Positions 7,281 to 16,594 of a stretch of DNA of 64,000 nt are shown here, in pieces. Made by a program: the position numbers and the translations under genes. Position 1 is the first letter of the stretch, and the number at the start of each line of letters is the position of its first letter. Under the pieces are notes generated by a model. It worked only from the letters and a program-made list of their open reading frames with translations, was not told the origin of the DNA and made no database searches. The stretch lies in contig NZ_JBNXUN010000020.1 in the NCBI RefSeq assembly GCF_050563525.1, forward strand, positions 1 through 64,000. Direction: 5' to 3'. Source of the stretch: Falsiroseomonas sp050563525. Lineage in GTDB: Bacteria > Pseudomonadota > Alphaproteobacteria > Acetobacterales > Acetobacteraceae.

Positions 7281-8542
7281 CGGGGCCTTGCGGGGGTTGC
7301 GCGGTCCAGCCGGTCCCGCAGCCGGAACCAGACGCTGCCCGCGGCGGCGTAGAGCGACTTCAGGCGATGCAGCGGGATCGGACGCAGCTTTTCCACCGGC
7401 GGCAGCGCCAGTGTTTCGCCGCCCATCAGCAATGTCGCCAGTTCCGGGCCCAGGGCCGTGCACCAGGCGATGCCCTTGCCGTTGCAGCCGATGGTGGCGA
7501 AGACGCCGTCATCCAGCGCGAAAAGCCGCGGCAGGCGGTCCAGCGTGATCGCCACCTGGCCGCCCCAGCCGTAGTCGGGTGGCGCCTCGGCGAGGTGCGG
7601 ATACAGCCGCGCCAGCATGTGCCGCTGCGTGCCGAAATCCCCCGGGCCGCGCGGCGCGCGCAGCCGGCCCTTGCCGCCGACCACCAGGCGGCCATCCCGA
7701 TCCGCCCGGAAATAGCGCAGCACGCGGCGCGTGTCCGACACCACGGGCATGTCGGCGGGCACCACGCCGGCCCGGGTCGCGATTTGGAAGCTCCAGACCG
7801 GGATCATGGTATCGGCCAGGCCCGGCCACACATCGCCCGCCAGCGCATTCGTCGCCACCAGCACGCGCCGCGCCCGCAGATGGCCGTCCGCCGTCGTGAT
7901 GCGCCAATCCTGTCCCTCTCGCCGGATGGCGGTGGCGCGGGACGGCGCATGGAGGGTGGCGCCCGCCGCCAGTGCTGCGCGCGCCAGGCCGCGGGCATAG
8001 GCCAGGGGCTGCACGCTGCCGGCGCCGGCGTGCAGCCAGCCGCCGAGATAGGCCGGCGTGCCGAACATCGCCGACGCTTCCTCCCGCGACAGCGCCCGCA
8101 CCGGCGCGCCGGCCCGCTGCCAGGCGGCGAGGCGGGGCGCCATCAGCGCCAGCGCCGCATCCGTGTCGCCAAGCTGCGCCCAGCCACTGCGGGAGGCATC
8201 GCAGGCGATGCCGTGGCGCGCGATCAGCGCGAAGGTCGTCTCTGCCGCAGCCGCGCCGAGGGCATACAGCGCCGCGCCACGCTCCGGCCCATAGAGCGCG
8301 ACGGCATCGGCCACGTCATGCTTGAAGCCCGGGATCACCTGCCCGCCATTGCGGCCGGAGGCCCCGGCTCCGGGCGCCACCGCCTCCAACACCGTCACCG
8401 CCACGCCGCGTTCGGCCAGGGCAAGCGCGGTGGACAGGCCGGAGTAGCCCGCGCCGATGATGGCGACCTCGGCCTCCGCCGACCCGCGCAGCGGTGCCAG
8501 CGCGGGACCGGCCGGCGCGGTCGCGTCCCAGAGTGGCGTCAT
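7277..8542 (-). CDS. FAD-dependent amine/amino-acid oxidase (DAO family)
   Basis: Flavoprotein of 421 residues. The N-terminal dinucleotide-binding motif is VAIIGAGYSGLS (residues 26-37), followed by the GASGRNGGQV signature of gamma-glutamylputrescine oxidase/PuuB-like and sarcosine oxidase-like enzymes. The C-terminal FATIGCNGKGIAW segment resembles the flavin-contacting region of DAO proteins. It probably oxidises a secondary or primary amine to an imine or aldehyde. Start and stop codons overlap those of the GntR gene upstream and the aminotransferase downstream, making a regulator-oxidase-transaminase operon, the layout used for polyamine or amino-acid breakdown. Confidence 0.82.
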   Translation of the reverse strand: MTPLWDATAPAGPALAPLRGSAEAEVAIIGAGYSGLSTALALAERGVAVTVLEAVAPGAGASGRNGGQVIPGFKHDVADAVALYGPERGAALYALGAAAAETTFALIARHGIACDASRSGWAQLGDTDAALALMAPRLAAWQRAGAPVRALSREEASAMFGTPAYLGGWLHAGAGSVQPLAYARGLARAALAAGATLHAPSRATAIRREGQDWRITTADGHLRARRVLVATNALAGDVWPGLADTMIPVWSFQIATRAGVVPADMPVVSDTRRVLRYFRADRDGRLVVGGKGRLRAPRGPGDFGTQRHMLARLYPHLAEAPPDYGWGGQVAITLDRLPRLFALDDGVFATIGCNGKGIAWCTALGPELATLLMGGETLALPPVEKLRPIPLHRLKSLYAAAGSVWFRLRDRLDRATPARPR

Positions 8543-9432
8543 GGCACGCCCCGCAGCCGCGCCAGTTCGCCGGTCAGCGCCTGCGCCGCCCGCAGATGGT
8601 CCCGCAACAGGCGGGCGGCGGCCGCATGGTCGCCGGCCTCCAGCGCATCGAGGATCGCCAGATGCTCCGTCGCATTCTGCCGCACGCGATCGGAGCCCAG
8701 CACCCAGCCGTAGTTCAGCAGGCGCCGCAGCCGGTTGTGCTGTTCCGTCGCCGCCAGGAAGAATCGGTTGCCGGAGGCGGCGACGATGCCGTGGTGAAAG
8801 GCGGCGTTCAGCTCGAAGAAGGCGACCGCGCGCGAATCGTGCCACCGCGTCTCCAGGAAATCCCGGTGCCCCAGCCGCATCTCGGCCGCGAAACCGGCGG
8901 GCAGCGCGTGGCCGGGCTCCAGCAGCGCCGCCGGTTCGACTGCGATGCGGAAGCGGTAGGCCGCATCGCGTTCCGCCGGCGTCGCGAGGCCCGGCGCGAA
9001 ATGCCAGCCATGGCCGCGATTGCGCGCGACGATGCCGAGCTCCTCCAGCCGCAGCAGTGCGCGCGACAGCTCCCCGCGCGCCGCGCCGGTGTGGCGCTGC
9101 AATTCGGCCTCGGAAAGTGAATCCGGTAGCCGCCCGGCCGCCCGATCCCGCGACAGCCGCACCATCAGCGAATCCACCGGGTCCTCCGCCGCCGTCGCCG
9201 GCATGGGCGCGGGCGGGTCGCGCAGCACCAGGGTGCGGCCCCGCGCCTCCACGCGCCCGGCCTCCGCCAGCACCGCCAGCGCGCCCCGGATCGGCGTGCG
9301 CGAGACGCCGAGCCGCGCCGCCAGCGCATCCTGCCGCAGCGGCGTGCCGGGGCCGGCGCCGTCCCTCGCCAGCAGGTCGAGCACTGCCCGGGCCAGATCG
9401 TGATGCAGGGAGGTGGCGGCTTCGGGGGGCAA
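8539..9432 (-). CDS. GntR-family regulator, FCD (FadR-type) ligand domain
   Basis: Transcription factor with an N-terminal winged helix (DALAARLGVSRTPIRGALAVL) and an all-helical FCD domain carrying the FFELNAAFHHGIVAASGN segment and a late HLAILDALEAGDHAAAARLLRDHL helix. Regulators of this type are usually relieved by the substrate of the adjacent genes. The start is uncertain: a TTG at 9432 gives about 297 residues and leaves an 82-bp divergent promoter region; an ATG at 9537 would run past the start of the opposite gene. It most likely controls both the oxidase/aminotransferase operon and the divergent C45/ABC operon. Confidence 0.8.
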   Translation of the reverse strand: MPPEAATSLHHDLARAVLDLLARDGAGPGTPLRQDALAARLGVSRTPIRGALAVLAEAGRVEARGRTLVLRDPPAPMPATAAEDPVDSLMVRLSRDRAAGRLPDSLSEAELQRHTGAARGELSRALLRLEELGIVARNRGHGWHFAPGLATPAERDAAYRFRIAVEPAALLEPGHALPAGFAAEMRLGHRDFLETRWHDSRAVAFFELNAAFHHGIVAASGNRFFLAATEQHNRLRRLLNYGWVLGSDRVRQNATEHLAILDALEAGDHAAAARLLRDHLRAAQALTGELARLRGVP

Positions 9433-9514
9433 AAGGGCGCTCGATTTCGCTTGCGAGGCGTATTCTGGCGCACTACCGTATTTTCCGCAACCATAATCCA
9501 AATGGAGGCCCGGC
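9433..9514. promoter_or_regulatory. divergent promoter region of GntR and C45 operons
   Basis: 82 bp between the GntR gene and the C45 gene, locally AT-rich (ACCGTATTTTCCGC and CCATAATCC). It must hold promoters for both directions. A clear GntR operator is not obvious by eye. GGAGG at 9504-9508 is the ribosome binding site for the TTG start at 9515. Confidence 0.5.
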
Positions 9515-10633
9515 TTGGCCACGGCAGCGCCCCTCATCGAAGTCTCCGGCCCGCCACGCGAACGCGGCCGCCAATACGGCGAGCAGGCCGCGGCGCGCAT
9601 CCGCCTCGGCATCGCGCACTACTCCGAGCAGTTGGCCGGCAGCGGCCTGGGCTGGGACGGCATCCGCGACCTGGCGCTGTCCTTCGAGCCGGAGATCGCG
9701 CGCTTCGATCCCGGCATGGCGGAGGAGATGCGCGGCATCGCCGAGGGCGCCGGCCTGGACCACGCCGCCATCCTGCTGCTGAACGCGCGCACCGAGATCC
9801 TGAAGCTGGCCAAGCGTCGCAAGGACCCGGACCCCGATGGCTGCACCGGCGTGGTCGCACTGCCCGGCATCACGCTCGGCAAGAAGCTGATCCACGCGCA
9901 GAACTGGGACTGGAAGCTGGAATGCGCCGAGACCGCCGTGGTGCTGAAGATCCACCGCGACGATGGTCCCGACATCCTGACGTTCACCGAGGCCGGTGGC
10001 CTGGCCCGGTCGGGCATGAACGCGGCCGGCATCGCCATCACCGCGAACTACCTGGAAAGCGACCGTGACTACCGCAGCACCGGCGTGCCGCTGGCGCTGA
10101 TCCGCCGCCGCGCGCTGATGGACCGGCAATTGGCGGTGGCGATGCACGCCGTCTACACCACGCCGAAATCCGCCTCCAACAACATGATCCTCAGCCAGGC
10201 GGGCGGCATCGCGATCGATTTCGAATGTGCGCCGGACGAGACCTTCCAGGTGCATCCGGACAACGGGTTGCTGGTGCACGCCAACCACTGGGTTTCCCCG
10301 ATCGCGCTCTCGAAGCTGCGCGACACCGGCATCCAGGCGACGCCGGACAGCCTGTACCGCGACATTCGCGTGCGCGACCTGCTGGCGCCGCAGCGTGGCC
10401 GGATCACGGTGGAGTCGATCAAGGCGGCGCTGTTCGACGACTACCAGTCGCCCTGGTCGGTCTGCCGGCCGCCGCGCGAGAACCTCAGCAACAACCTGTC
10501 CGCGACCGTCGCGCAGATCGTCATGGTCCCGGAAGACGGCCTCATGCAGGTCGCCATGCTGCCGGCGCTGGACCGCACCTTCACCACCTACCGCCTGGAC
10601 CTGGAGCCTGCCGCCATGAGGAGCGTCGCATGA
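9515..10633 (+). CDS. peptidase C45 / acyl-CoA:6-APA acyltransferase-like hydrolase
   Basis: Ntn-hydrolase of 372 residues related to isopenicillin-N acyltransferase (peptidase family C45). The expected nucleophile is Cys110 in DPDGCTGV, exposed by self-cleavage before it, and the AQNWDWK motif that follows is diagnostic of the family. N-terminal RERGRQYGEQAA is also conserved. Bacterial members cleave or transfer acyl groups on amides. The TTG start follows GGAGG by six bases, which makes it preferable to downstream codons. It is the first gene of an operon with an oligopeptide-type importer and overlaps the binding-protein gene by four bases, so it likely processes the imported compound. 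No signal peptide is seen, so it is cytoplasmic. Confidence 0.82.
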   Translation: MATAAPLIEVSGPPRERGRQYGEQAAARIRLGIAHYSEQLAGSGLGWDGIRDLALSFEPEIARFDPGMAEEMRGIAEGAGLDHAAILLLNARTEILKLAKRRKDPDPDGCTGVVALPGITLGKKLIHAQNWDWKLECAETAVVLKIHRDDGPDILTFTEAGGLARSGMNAAGIAITANYLESDRDYRSTGVPLALIRRRALMDRQLAVAMHAVYTTPKSASNNMILSQAGGIAIDFECAPDETFQVHPDNGLLVHANHWVSPIALSKLRDTGIQATPDSLYRDIRVRDLLAPQRGRITVESIKAALFDDYQSPWSVCRPPRENLSNNLSATVAQIVMVPEDGLMQVAMLPALDRTFTTYRLDLEPAAMRSVA

Positions 10634-12177
10634 AGTTGCGCCATCTTGCGCTGGGCCTTGCCGCCCTGCTCGCTGCGACGCCGCTGGCGGCGCAGGAATC
10701 GCTGCTGCGCGCGCGGCTGAACTCCGACATCCGCTCGACCGATCCCGGCACCAACCGCGACGCCAATACCGATGCCGTGGTGCTGCATGTGGTGGAGGGG
10801 CTGGTCGCCTACCGGGAGGACACCTCCATCGGGCCGCTGCTGGCGGAGAAGGTGGAGATCTCCGGGGATGGTCTCGCCTACACCTTCACCCTGCGCGACG
10901 GCGTGCGCTTCCACAACGGCGCGACGCTGACCTCGGAGGATGTCAAGTTTGCCTGGGACCGCTACCTGCGACGCGAGACGAACTGGCGCTGCCTGCCGGA
11001 ATTCGACGGCCGCGGCACCACGAAGATCACCGCCATCGAGACGCCGGACCCGCGCACCGTGGTGTTCCGCCTGGAACGGCCGACGGCGCTGTTCCTGGCC
11101 AACATGGCGCGCGCCGATTGCGGCGGCTCCGGCATCTGGCACCGGGAATCGCTGAACGCCGACGGCAGCTGGAAGGCGCCGATCGGCACCGGCCCGTTCC
11201 GCCTCGGCGAATGGCGCCGCAACCAGTTCATCGAGGTCACGCGCTTTGCCGACTACGCGGCACGCGCCGGCGAGCCCGATGGCTATACCGGCAACAAGAC
11301 GCCGCTGGTGGACCGCGTGCGCTGGCTGATCATCCCCGACGCCTCCGCCGCCAAGGCGGCGCTGCTGTCGGGCGCCATCGACATCAACCCGGACATCGCG
11401 ACGCAGGACATTCCGGAGTTGCAGGCGCGGCTGGACATGCGCCTGGCATCCAGCCCGACCATGGGCATGATGGCGATCCTGATGCAGACGCGCGACCCGC
11501 TGCTGTCCGATGTGCGCATCCGCCGCGCCATCGCCTTGTCGCTGGACTACGCCGAACTGGTGCAGGCGCTGTCGGATGGCCAGTCCCGCTACAACCCCTC
11601 CGTCATCCCGGTCGCCAGCGGGTCGCATGGCGCGGTGCAGCGGGAGGGTTTCAGCCGCAACCTCGATGAGGCGCGCCGGCTGCTGCGGGAGGCCGGCTAC
11701 CGCGGCCAGACCATTCGCATGATCACCACGCGGCGCTACAATTCGCTGCTGGAGATGGCGACGCTGAGCCAGGCGATGGCGCAGGAAGCCGGCATCAACA
11801 TCGAGTTCGAGGTCATCGACTGGGCCACCCAGCTCGACCGCTATACCCGCGGCGACTACGCCATGATGGCCTTTACCTACTCTGCGCGCCTCGACCCGTC
11901 GCTGTCCTTCGAGATGGTCTCCGGCCCCAAGGCGACGCAGCCGCGCAAGGCGTGGGACAATCCGGAGGCTCTGGCGCTGATGCAGGAAAGCATGCGCGTC
12001 ACCGACCCGGCGCGCCGGCAGGCGATCTTCGACGATCTGCATCGCCGCTTCATCGCGGAGGTGCCGATGATCGTGCTGTACAACGACGCCAATGTCGCCG
12101 CGCATCGCGCCGGCATGGTGGGCTTCCGCGCCTGGGCCACCGGCCAGCCGCGCTTCTGGGGCGTGCGCCTCCAGTGA
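10630..12177 (+). CDS. ABC transporter substrate-binding protein, family 5
   Basis: Periplasmic binding protein of 515 residues for peptides or related solutes (SBP_bac_5). A Sec signal peptide ends around LAALLAATPLAAQ (residues ~8-22). Family features include the FTLRDGVRFHNGATLTSEDV segment and the GTGPFRL motif. The ATG overlaps the C45 stop codon. It delivers its ligand to the DppB/DppC-type permeases encoded immediately downstream. Ligand unknown; the neighbouring amide hydrolase suggests an acylated amine or peptide. Confidence 0.9.
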   Translation: MKLRHLALGLAALLAATPLAAQESLLRARLNSDIRSTDPGTNRDANTDAVVLHVVEGLVAYREDTSIGPLLAEKVEISGDGLAYTFTLRDGVRFHNGATLTSEDVKFAWDRYLRRETNWRCLPEFDGRGTTKITAIETPDPRTVVFRLERPTALFLANMARADCGGSGIWHRESLNADGSWKAPIGTGPFRLGEWRRNQFIEVTRFADYAARAGEPDGYTGNKTPLVDRVRWLIIPDASAAKAALLSGAIDINPDIATQDIPELQARLDMRLASSPTMGMMAILMQTRDPLLSDVRIRRAIALSLDYAELVQALSDGQSRYNPSVIPVASGSHGAVQREGFSRNLDEARRLLREAGYRGQTIRMITTRRYNSLLEMATLSQAMAQEAGINIEFEVIDWATQLDRYTRGDYAMMAFTYSARLDPSLSFEMVSGPKATQPRKAWDNPEALALMQESMRVTDPARRQAIFDDLHRRFIAEVPMIVLYNDANVAAHRAGMVGFRAWATGQPRFWGVRLQ

Positions 12178-13118
12178 TCGGCTATGCGGCGCGGCGATGC
12201 CTGGCCGCGCTTCCGACCCTGCTGCTGGTTGCCATCGCGGTCTTCCTGATGATGCGGCTGATCCCCGGCGATCCGGCGCAGCTCATGCTGGGCGATGCGG
12301 CCTCGGCGGAGGAAGTGCAGGCGCTGCGGCGCAGCATGGGGCTGGAGGAGGCGCTGCCGCTGCAGTTCCTGCATTGGGGCGGCGCCGTGCTGGCCGGTGA
12401 TTTCGGCCGGTCCATCACCAATGGCGAGTCGGTGCTGCCGCTGATCCTGTCCCGCTTCGGCGTCACGGCCGTGATCGTGCTGCTGGCGGTCGGGCTCGCG
12501 ACCTTGATCGCGGTTCCGCTCGGCATGCTGGCAGCCTGGAAGCAGAACCGGCTCACGGACCTGGTGGTGGTCGGCTTCGCCACGCTCATGCTCTCGATCC
12601 CGTCCTTCTGGCTCGGGCTGATCCTGCTGCTGGTCTTCGGCGTGAAGCTCGGCTGGCTGCCCGTGGTCGGCTTCGTCGGATTCGGCGAGGACCCGCTGGT
12701 GGCGGCGGGGTACGTGGTACTGCCGGTGGCAACCCTGGTGCTGGTCGAGGTCGGCGTGCTGACGCGCATGGCGCGCGCGGCCACCATCGACGTGCTGCGG
12801 CTGGACTACATCAGCCACGCCCGCGCCAAGGGGCTGTCGGAGTTCACGGTGATGCGGCGCCACGCGCTGCCCAACGCCTTCGCGCCGACGCTGACGCTGG
12901 TCGGCCTGGTGCTGGGCAATCTGCTGGGTGGCATCGCGGTGATCGAGACGGTGTTCACCCTGCCGGGCCTCGGCCGGTTGCTGGTGGAGGCGATCTTCCA
13001 GCGGGACTACCCGGTGGTGCAGGGCGTCATGCTGTTCGTGGCTGCGATCTACGTGGTGGTGAACCTGCTGGTCGACCTTGCCTACCCCGCCTTCGACCCG
13101 CGCGTGACGGCCGAATGA
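12174..13118 (+). CDS. oligopeptide-type ABC permease, DppB-like
   Basis: Inner-membrane permease of 314 residues starting with GTG, whose TGA-overlapping position (GTGA) couples it to the binding-protein gene. The N-terminal helix is followed by LIPGDPAQLMLG, a family signature, and the cytoplasmic EAA loop appears as DYISHARAKGLSEFTVMRRHALPNA. About six membrane segments are visible. It forms the heteromeric channel with the next gene product. Confidence 0.9.
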   Translation: MIGYAARRCLAALPTLLLVAIAVFLMMRLIPGDPAQLMLGDAASAEEVQALRRSMGLEEALPLQFLHWGGAVLAGDFGRSITNGESVLPLILSRFGVTAVIVLLAVGLATLIAVPLGMLAAWKQNRLTDLVVVGFATLMLSIPSFWLGLILLLVFGVKLGWLPVVGFVGFGEDPLVAAGYVVLPVATLVLVEVGVLTRMARAATIDVLRLDYISHARAKGLSEFTVMRRHALPNAFAPTLTLVGLVLGNLLGGIAVIETVFTLPGLGRLLVEAIFQRDYPVVQGVMLFVAAIYVVVNLLVDLAYPAFDPRVTAE

Positions 13119-13918
13119 GGGTCCGGGCCAACTTGCTGCTGGGTGGCGTGCTGATCTCCGCCGTCGCCGCCATCGCCGTCACCGCCGCCTTCTGGACGCC
13201 CTATGCCCCGCGTGCCGTCAATCTGCGCCGCCGGCTCAACCCGCCCTCGGAGATCCACTGGCTCGGTACGGACGAGTTCGGCCGCGACGTGCTGTCCCGC
13301 CTGATGGCCGGGGCCGAGACCAGCCTGACGGTGGCGGCGGTGACGGTGCTGGTCGCCATGCTGCTCGGCGTGCTGATCGGCCTGCTGGCCGGATTCTTCC
13401 GCGGCTGGACGGACCGTGCGCTGATGGCGCTGAACGATGCGCTCCTGGCCTTCCCGGGCATCCTGCTGGCGCTCGGCCTGCTGACCGTCATCGGGCCGTC
13501 GAAATGGGGCATCGTGCTGGCGCTGGGGCTGGCCTATGCGCCGGCGGTCGCCCGCGTGGTGCGCGGCAGCGTGCTGTCGCTGCGCGAGCGTGAGTTCGTC
13601 GAGGCCTCCCGCGCCCTTGGCAATTCCGAAGCCTACACGCTGTGGCGCCACGTCCTGCCGAACTGCGTCTCGCCGCTCACGGTGCTGGCGACCTCCATGT
13701 TCGGCTGGGTGATCCTGTCGGAAAGCGCGCTGTCCTTCCTCGGCCTCGGCGTGCCGCCGCCGGCGCCGAGTTGGGGCAACATGCTGGCGACCGCGCGGCC
13801 CTACCTGGAAACCGCCACCTGGCTGTCGATCGCGCCGGGGGTGATGATCGCGCTGTGCCTGCTCGGCACCAACCTGCTGGGCGATGCGCTGCGCGACCTG
13901 CTGGACCCGCGCAATTGA
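13115..13918 (+). CDS. oligopeptide-type ABC permease, DppC-like
   Basis: Second permease, 267 residues. It contains the DppC landmark HWLGTDEFGRDVLSRLMAGAETSL and the EAA loop EFVEASRALGNSEAYTLWRH. The ATG overlaps the upstream stop (ATGA) and the downstream start overlaps its own stop (TTGA). The N-terminus is shorter than in many DppC proteins but the membrane core is complete. Confidence 0.9.
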   Translation: MRVRANLLLGGVLISAVAAIAVTAAFWTPYAPRAVNLRRRLNPPSEIHWLGTDEFGRDVLSRLMAGAETSLTVAAVTVLVAMLLGVLIGLLAGFFRGWTDRALMALNDALLAFPGILLALGLLTVIGPSKWGIVLALGLAYAPAVARVVRGSVLSLREREFVEASRALGNSEAYTLWRHVLPNCVSPLTVLATSMFGWVILSESALSFLGLGVPPPAPSWGNMLATARPYLETATWLSIAPGVMIALCLLGTNLLGDALRDLLDPRN

Positions 13919-15492
13919 CCACTCTGCTCAGCGTGGACCGGATGCGGATCGGCGCGAAGCCGGACTTCATCGCGGTGCAGGACGTATCCTTCGACCTCGC
14001 GCCGGGCGAGATCCTGGCGCTGGTCGGCGAATCCGGCTCCGGCAAGACCGCCACCGCGCGCGCCGTCATCGGCCTGCTGCCGCCGGGGCTGGCCATGCTG
14101 GGTGGCAGCGTGACCTTCGACGGCACGGCGCTGCATCCCGGCAACCTGCGCCCGCTGCGCGGCCCCGGCATCGGCATGGTGTTCCAGGAGCCGATGACCT
14201 CGCTGAACCCCGCGCTGCCCATCGGCGTGCAGATGGCGGAGGGGTTGGCGCTGCACACGAAGCTGCGCGGCGCCGAGATCAGAGGCGCCTGCCAGGCCAT
14301 GCTGGCCCGCGTCGGCATCGCCGACCCGGCCGCCTGCCTGCGCGCTTTTCCGCATGAATTCTCCGGCGGCATGCGCCAGCGCATCATGCTCGCCTCCGTC
14401 ATGCTGCTGCGGCCGAAGCTGCTGATCGCGGATGAACCGACCACGGCGTTGGATACGCTGACGCAGGCGGAGGTGCTGGACCTGATGGTGGCGCTGACGC
14501 GCGAACAGGGCAGCGCCGTGCTGCTCATCACCCACAACCTGGGCCTGGTCGCGCGCTATGCGGATCGTGCCCTGGTGATGCGCCGCGGCCGCGTCATCGA
14601 GGAAGGCGCCGCCCGCGCGCTGCTGGCGGCACCGCGGGAGGCCTACACCCGCGCCCTGGTCGATGCGCTGCCGCGTCGCGGGCCGCCACCGATTCCACGC
14701 GCGCCCTCCGAACCGCTGCTGCGGGCGGAGGCGCTGACGGTGGATTTCGCCGGCCGCCGCCGCTTCTTCACTCGCGGCCGCGCGGTGCAGGCGGTGCGCG
14801 GCGTCGATCTGGCGGTGCATGCGGGGGAAGCCGTTGCCCTGGTCGGTGGCTCCGGCTCCGGCAAGACCACGCTCGGCCGCGCCATGTTGCGGCTGGTGGA
14901 GCCCAGCGGCGGCCGTATCCTGTTCCGCGGGCAGGACATCTCCCGGACGCGTGGCCCGGGCCTGCTGCCGTTCCGGCTGGCCTGCCAGATCGTGTTCCAG
15001 GACCCCTATTCCTCGCTCGACCCGCGCATGCGCGTGGCGCAGATCGTCGATGAGCCGCTGCGCCTGGTGCCCGGGCTTTTGGCGGCGGAGCGGGTGCATC
15101 GCGTCGATGCCATGCTGGATGCCGTGGGCCTCGCCGGCTTCGGCGCACGGCATCCGCATGCGTTGTCCGGTGGCCAGCGGCAGCGGGTGGCGATCGCCCG
15201 CGCGTTGGTGCGGCGGCCCGATTTCGTCATGGCGGATGAGCCGGTCTCGGCGCTCGACATGACCATCCAGAAGCAGATCCTGACCCTGCTGCGCGACCTG
15301 CAGAAGGCGCACGGATTTGCCTGCCTGTTCATCTCCCATGATTTGGCGGCGGTGGGGGAGATTGCGGACCGCGTCGTGGTGATGCAGCACGGCCGCGTGG
15401 TGGAGGAAGGCGGGCGCGACCAGGTCTTCGATGCGCCGCGCCATGCCTACACGCGAGCGCTGCTGGAGGCCGCGCCGCGGCTGGAGAGCTAG
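13915..15492 (+). CDS. fused ABC ATPase, DppD-DppF type
   Basis: Cytoplasmic ATPase of 525 residues carrying two complete ABC modules in one chain. Walker A is GESGSGKT at residues 38-45 and again GGSGSGKT near 312-319. Signatures are FSGGMRQRIMLASVM and LSGGQRQRVAIARAL, with Walker B segments LLIADEPTTALDT and FVMADEPVSALDM. It replaces the separate DppD and DppF subunits and drives the importer. A TTG start inside the previous stop codon is assumed; an ATG nine codons later (13942) would remove only poorly conserved residues. Confidence 0.88.
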   Translation: MTTLLSVDRMRIGAKPDFIAVQDVSFDLAPGEILALVGESGSGKTATARAVIGLLPPGLAMLGGSVTFDGTALHPGNLRPLRGPGIGMVFQEPMTSLNPALPIGVQMAEGLALHTKLRGAEIRGACQAMLARVGIADPAACLRAFPHEFSGGMRQRIMLASVMLLRPKLLIADEPTTALDTLTQAEVLDLMVALTREQGSAVLLITHNLGLVARYADRALVMRRGRVIEEGAARALLAAPREAYTRALVDALPRRGPPPIPRAPSEPLLRAEALTVDFAGRRRFFTRGRAVQAVRGVDLAVHAGEAVALVGGSGSGKTTLGRAMLRLVEPSGGRILFRGQDISRTRGPGLLPFRLACQIVFQDPYSSLDPRMRVAQIVDEPLRLVPGLLAAERVHRVDAMLDAVGLAGFGARHPHALSGGQRQRVAIARALVRRPDFVMADEPVSALDMTIQKQILTLLRDLQKAHGFACLFISHDLAAVGEIADRVVVMQHGRVVEEGGRDQVFDAPRHAYTRALLEAAPRLES

Positions 15493-15523
15493 GCCGAGCC
15501 GACCGCCGAGCCACGGCCAGATG

Positions 15524-16468
15524 TCATCGCTCCTGCGGTTCGGCCGACCGCCGCCGCAGCGTCCGTCGAAGCGCAGCGGCTTCGGCCTGCGCCGTCTCGA
15601 CCACCAGCCTGGCGAACTGATCCACGATGGCGGGACGGGCCTGCCAGACGGGGAAGAAAAGCCCGTAGGGCACGGGGATGGAGCAAGCGAAAGGCCGCAT
15701 GACCAGATGCGGCGCGGGGCTGGACCGCGCCACGAACGGATCGGCCAGCGCCACACCAAGGCCCTGCGCCACCATCTGGCAAACCACCACGCCGTTCGAG
15801 GCCTCGAATCGATGGCGCAAGGTCAAACCCGCCTCCCGGCAGCAGCGCTCCAGCCCCTGCCGCAGCAGGGACCGCGCATGCGTCACCACCAGGTCCTGCG
15901 ACAGAAGCTCGGCCAGACCGACCTGCCGCAGCTGCGCAAGCGGATGGTCGCGCCGCATCACAACCACCGCTTCGAGCTGGCAGACCGGCTCCACCTTCAG
16001 CTTCGGGTGGGTCAGCGGCAGCACGGTGACGCCGAGGTCGAAATGCTCCTGCTCCACCACCGTCTCGGCATCAAGGCGGATCCGCGTGTCCACCTGCGCG
16101 GTGAAGTCCGGTACGCGCGCTGCCATGGCGCGGAGCGCCGGCCCCAGCACCAGGCTGGCCACCTGTGGCGCCGTCAGCACCCGCAGGTGCCGGTCGTTGC
16201 GGCCCTGGCGAATGCCGGCGGCGAGGCGTTCCAGCCCGTCATGGCCGGCGAGCACCCGCTCCGCCTGCTGGTAGTAGCGCAGGCCGTCGACGGTCAGGGT
16301 CAGTCGGCGCTTCTCGCGATGGAAAAGCTGGAAGCCGAGATCCTGCTCCAGCGCCGTCAGCAGGCGCCCGACCTGCGGCTGCGTCTTTCCGAGCCGCTCG
16401 GCGGCCTGCGAAACGGAGCCCGCATCCACGAAGGCGCGAAGCGCGTCCAGCGACCTGAGGTTGTGCAT
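15524..16468 (-). CDS. LysR-family regulator
   Basis: LysR-type activator/repressor of 314 residues. The N-terminal winged helix reads LDALRAFVDAGSVSQAAERLGKTQPQVGRLLTALEQDLGFQLFHRE, followed by a two-lobed effector domain. The ATG at 16468 has GGAGGGG upstream. The gene is divergent from the CocE-like hydrolase, the usual position for a LysR controlling its neighbour, and a T-N11-A box lies between them. The inducer is unknown. Confidence 0.85.
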   Translation of the reverse strand: MHNLRSLDALRAFVDAGSVSQAAERLGKTQPQVGRLLTALEQDLGFQLFHREKRRLTLTVDGLRYYQQAERVLAGHDGLERLAAGIRQGRNDRHLRVLTAPQVASLVLGPALRAMAARVPDFTAQVDTRIRLDAETVVEQEHFDLGVTVLPLTHPKLKVEPVCQLEAVVVMRRDHPLAQLRQVGLAELLSQDLVVTHARSLLRQGLERCCREAGLTLRHRFEASNGVVVCQMVAQGLGVALADPFVARSSPAPHLVMRPFACSIPVPYGLFFPVWQARPAIVDQFARLVVETAQAEAAALRRTLRRRSAEPQER

Positions 16469-16484
16469 GCTGCCCCTCCACATT

Positions 16485-16499
16485 ATGCGGAAACAGCAT
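16485..16499. promoter_or_regulatory. LysR-type T-N11-A operator
   Basis: ATGC, seven bases, GCAT: a short palindrome fitting the T-N11-A LysR box, located 17 bp upstream of the LysR start and 96 bp upstream of the hydrolase start. Confidence 0.45.
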
Positions 16500-16594
16500 G
16501 TTTTGCCACAGATAACGCATTTGACGCAGCCAGCCATCGGCGAGCATGAGGGACGGGCCGCTGACAGAGCCGACATGCCGGCTCCAGCGAGGCC

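Noticed and set aside
5796..7352. 518-codon plus-strand frame
   Set aside because: Exact antisense of the aminotransferase, which has all catalytic residues; the frame is His/Arg/Gly-rich without motifs.
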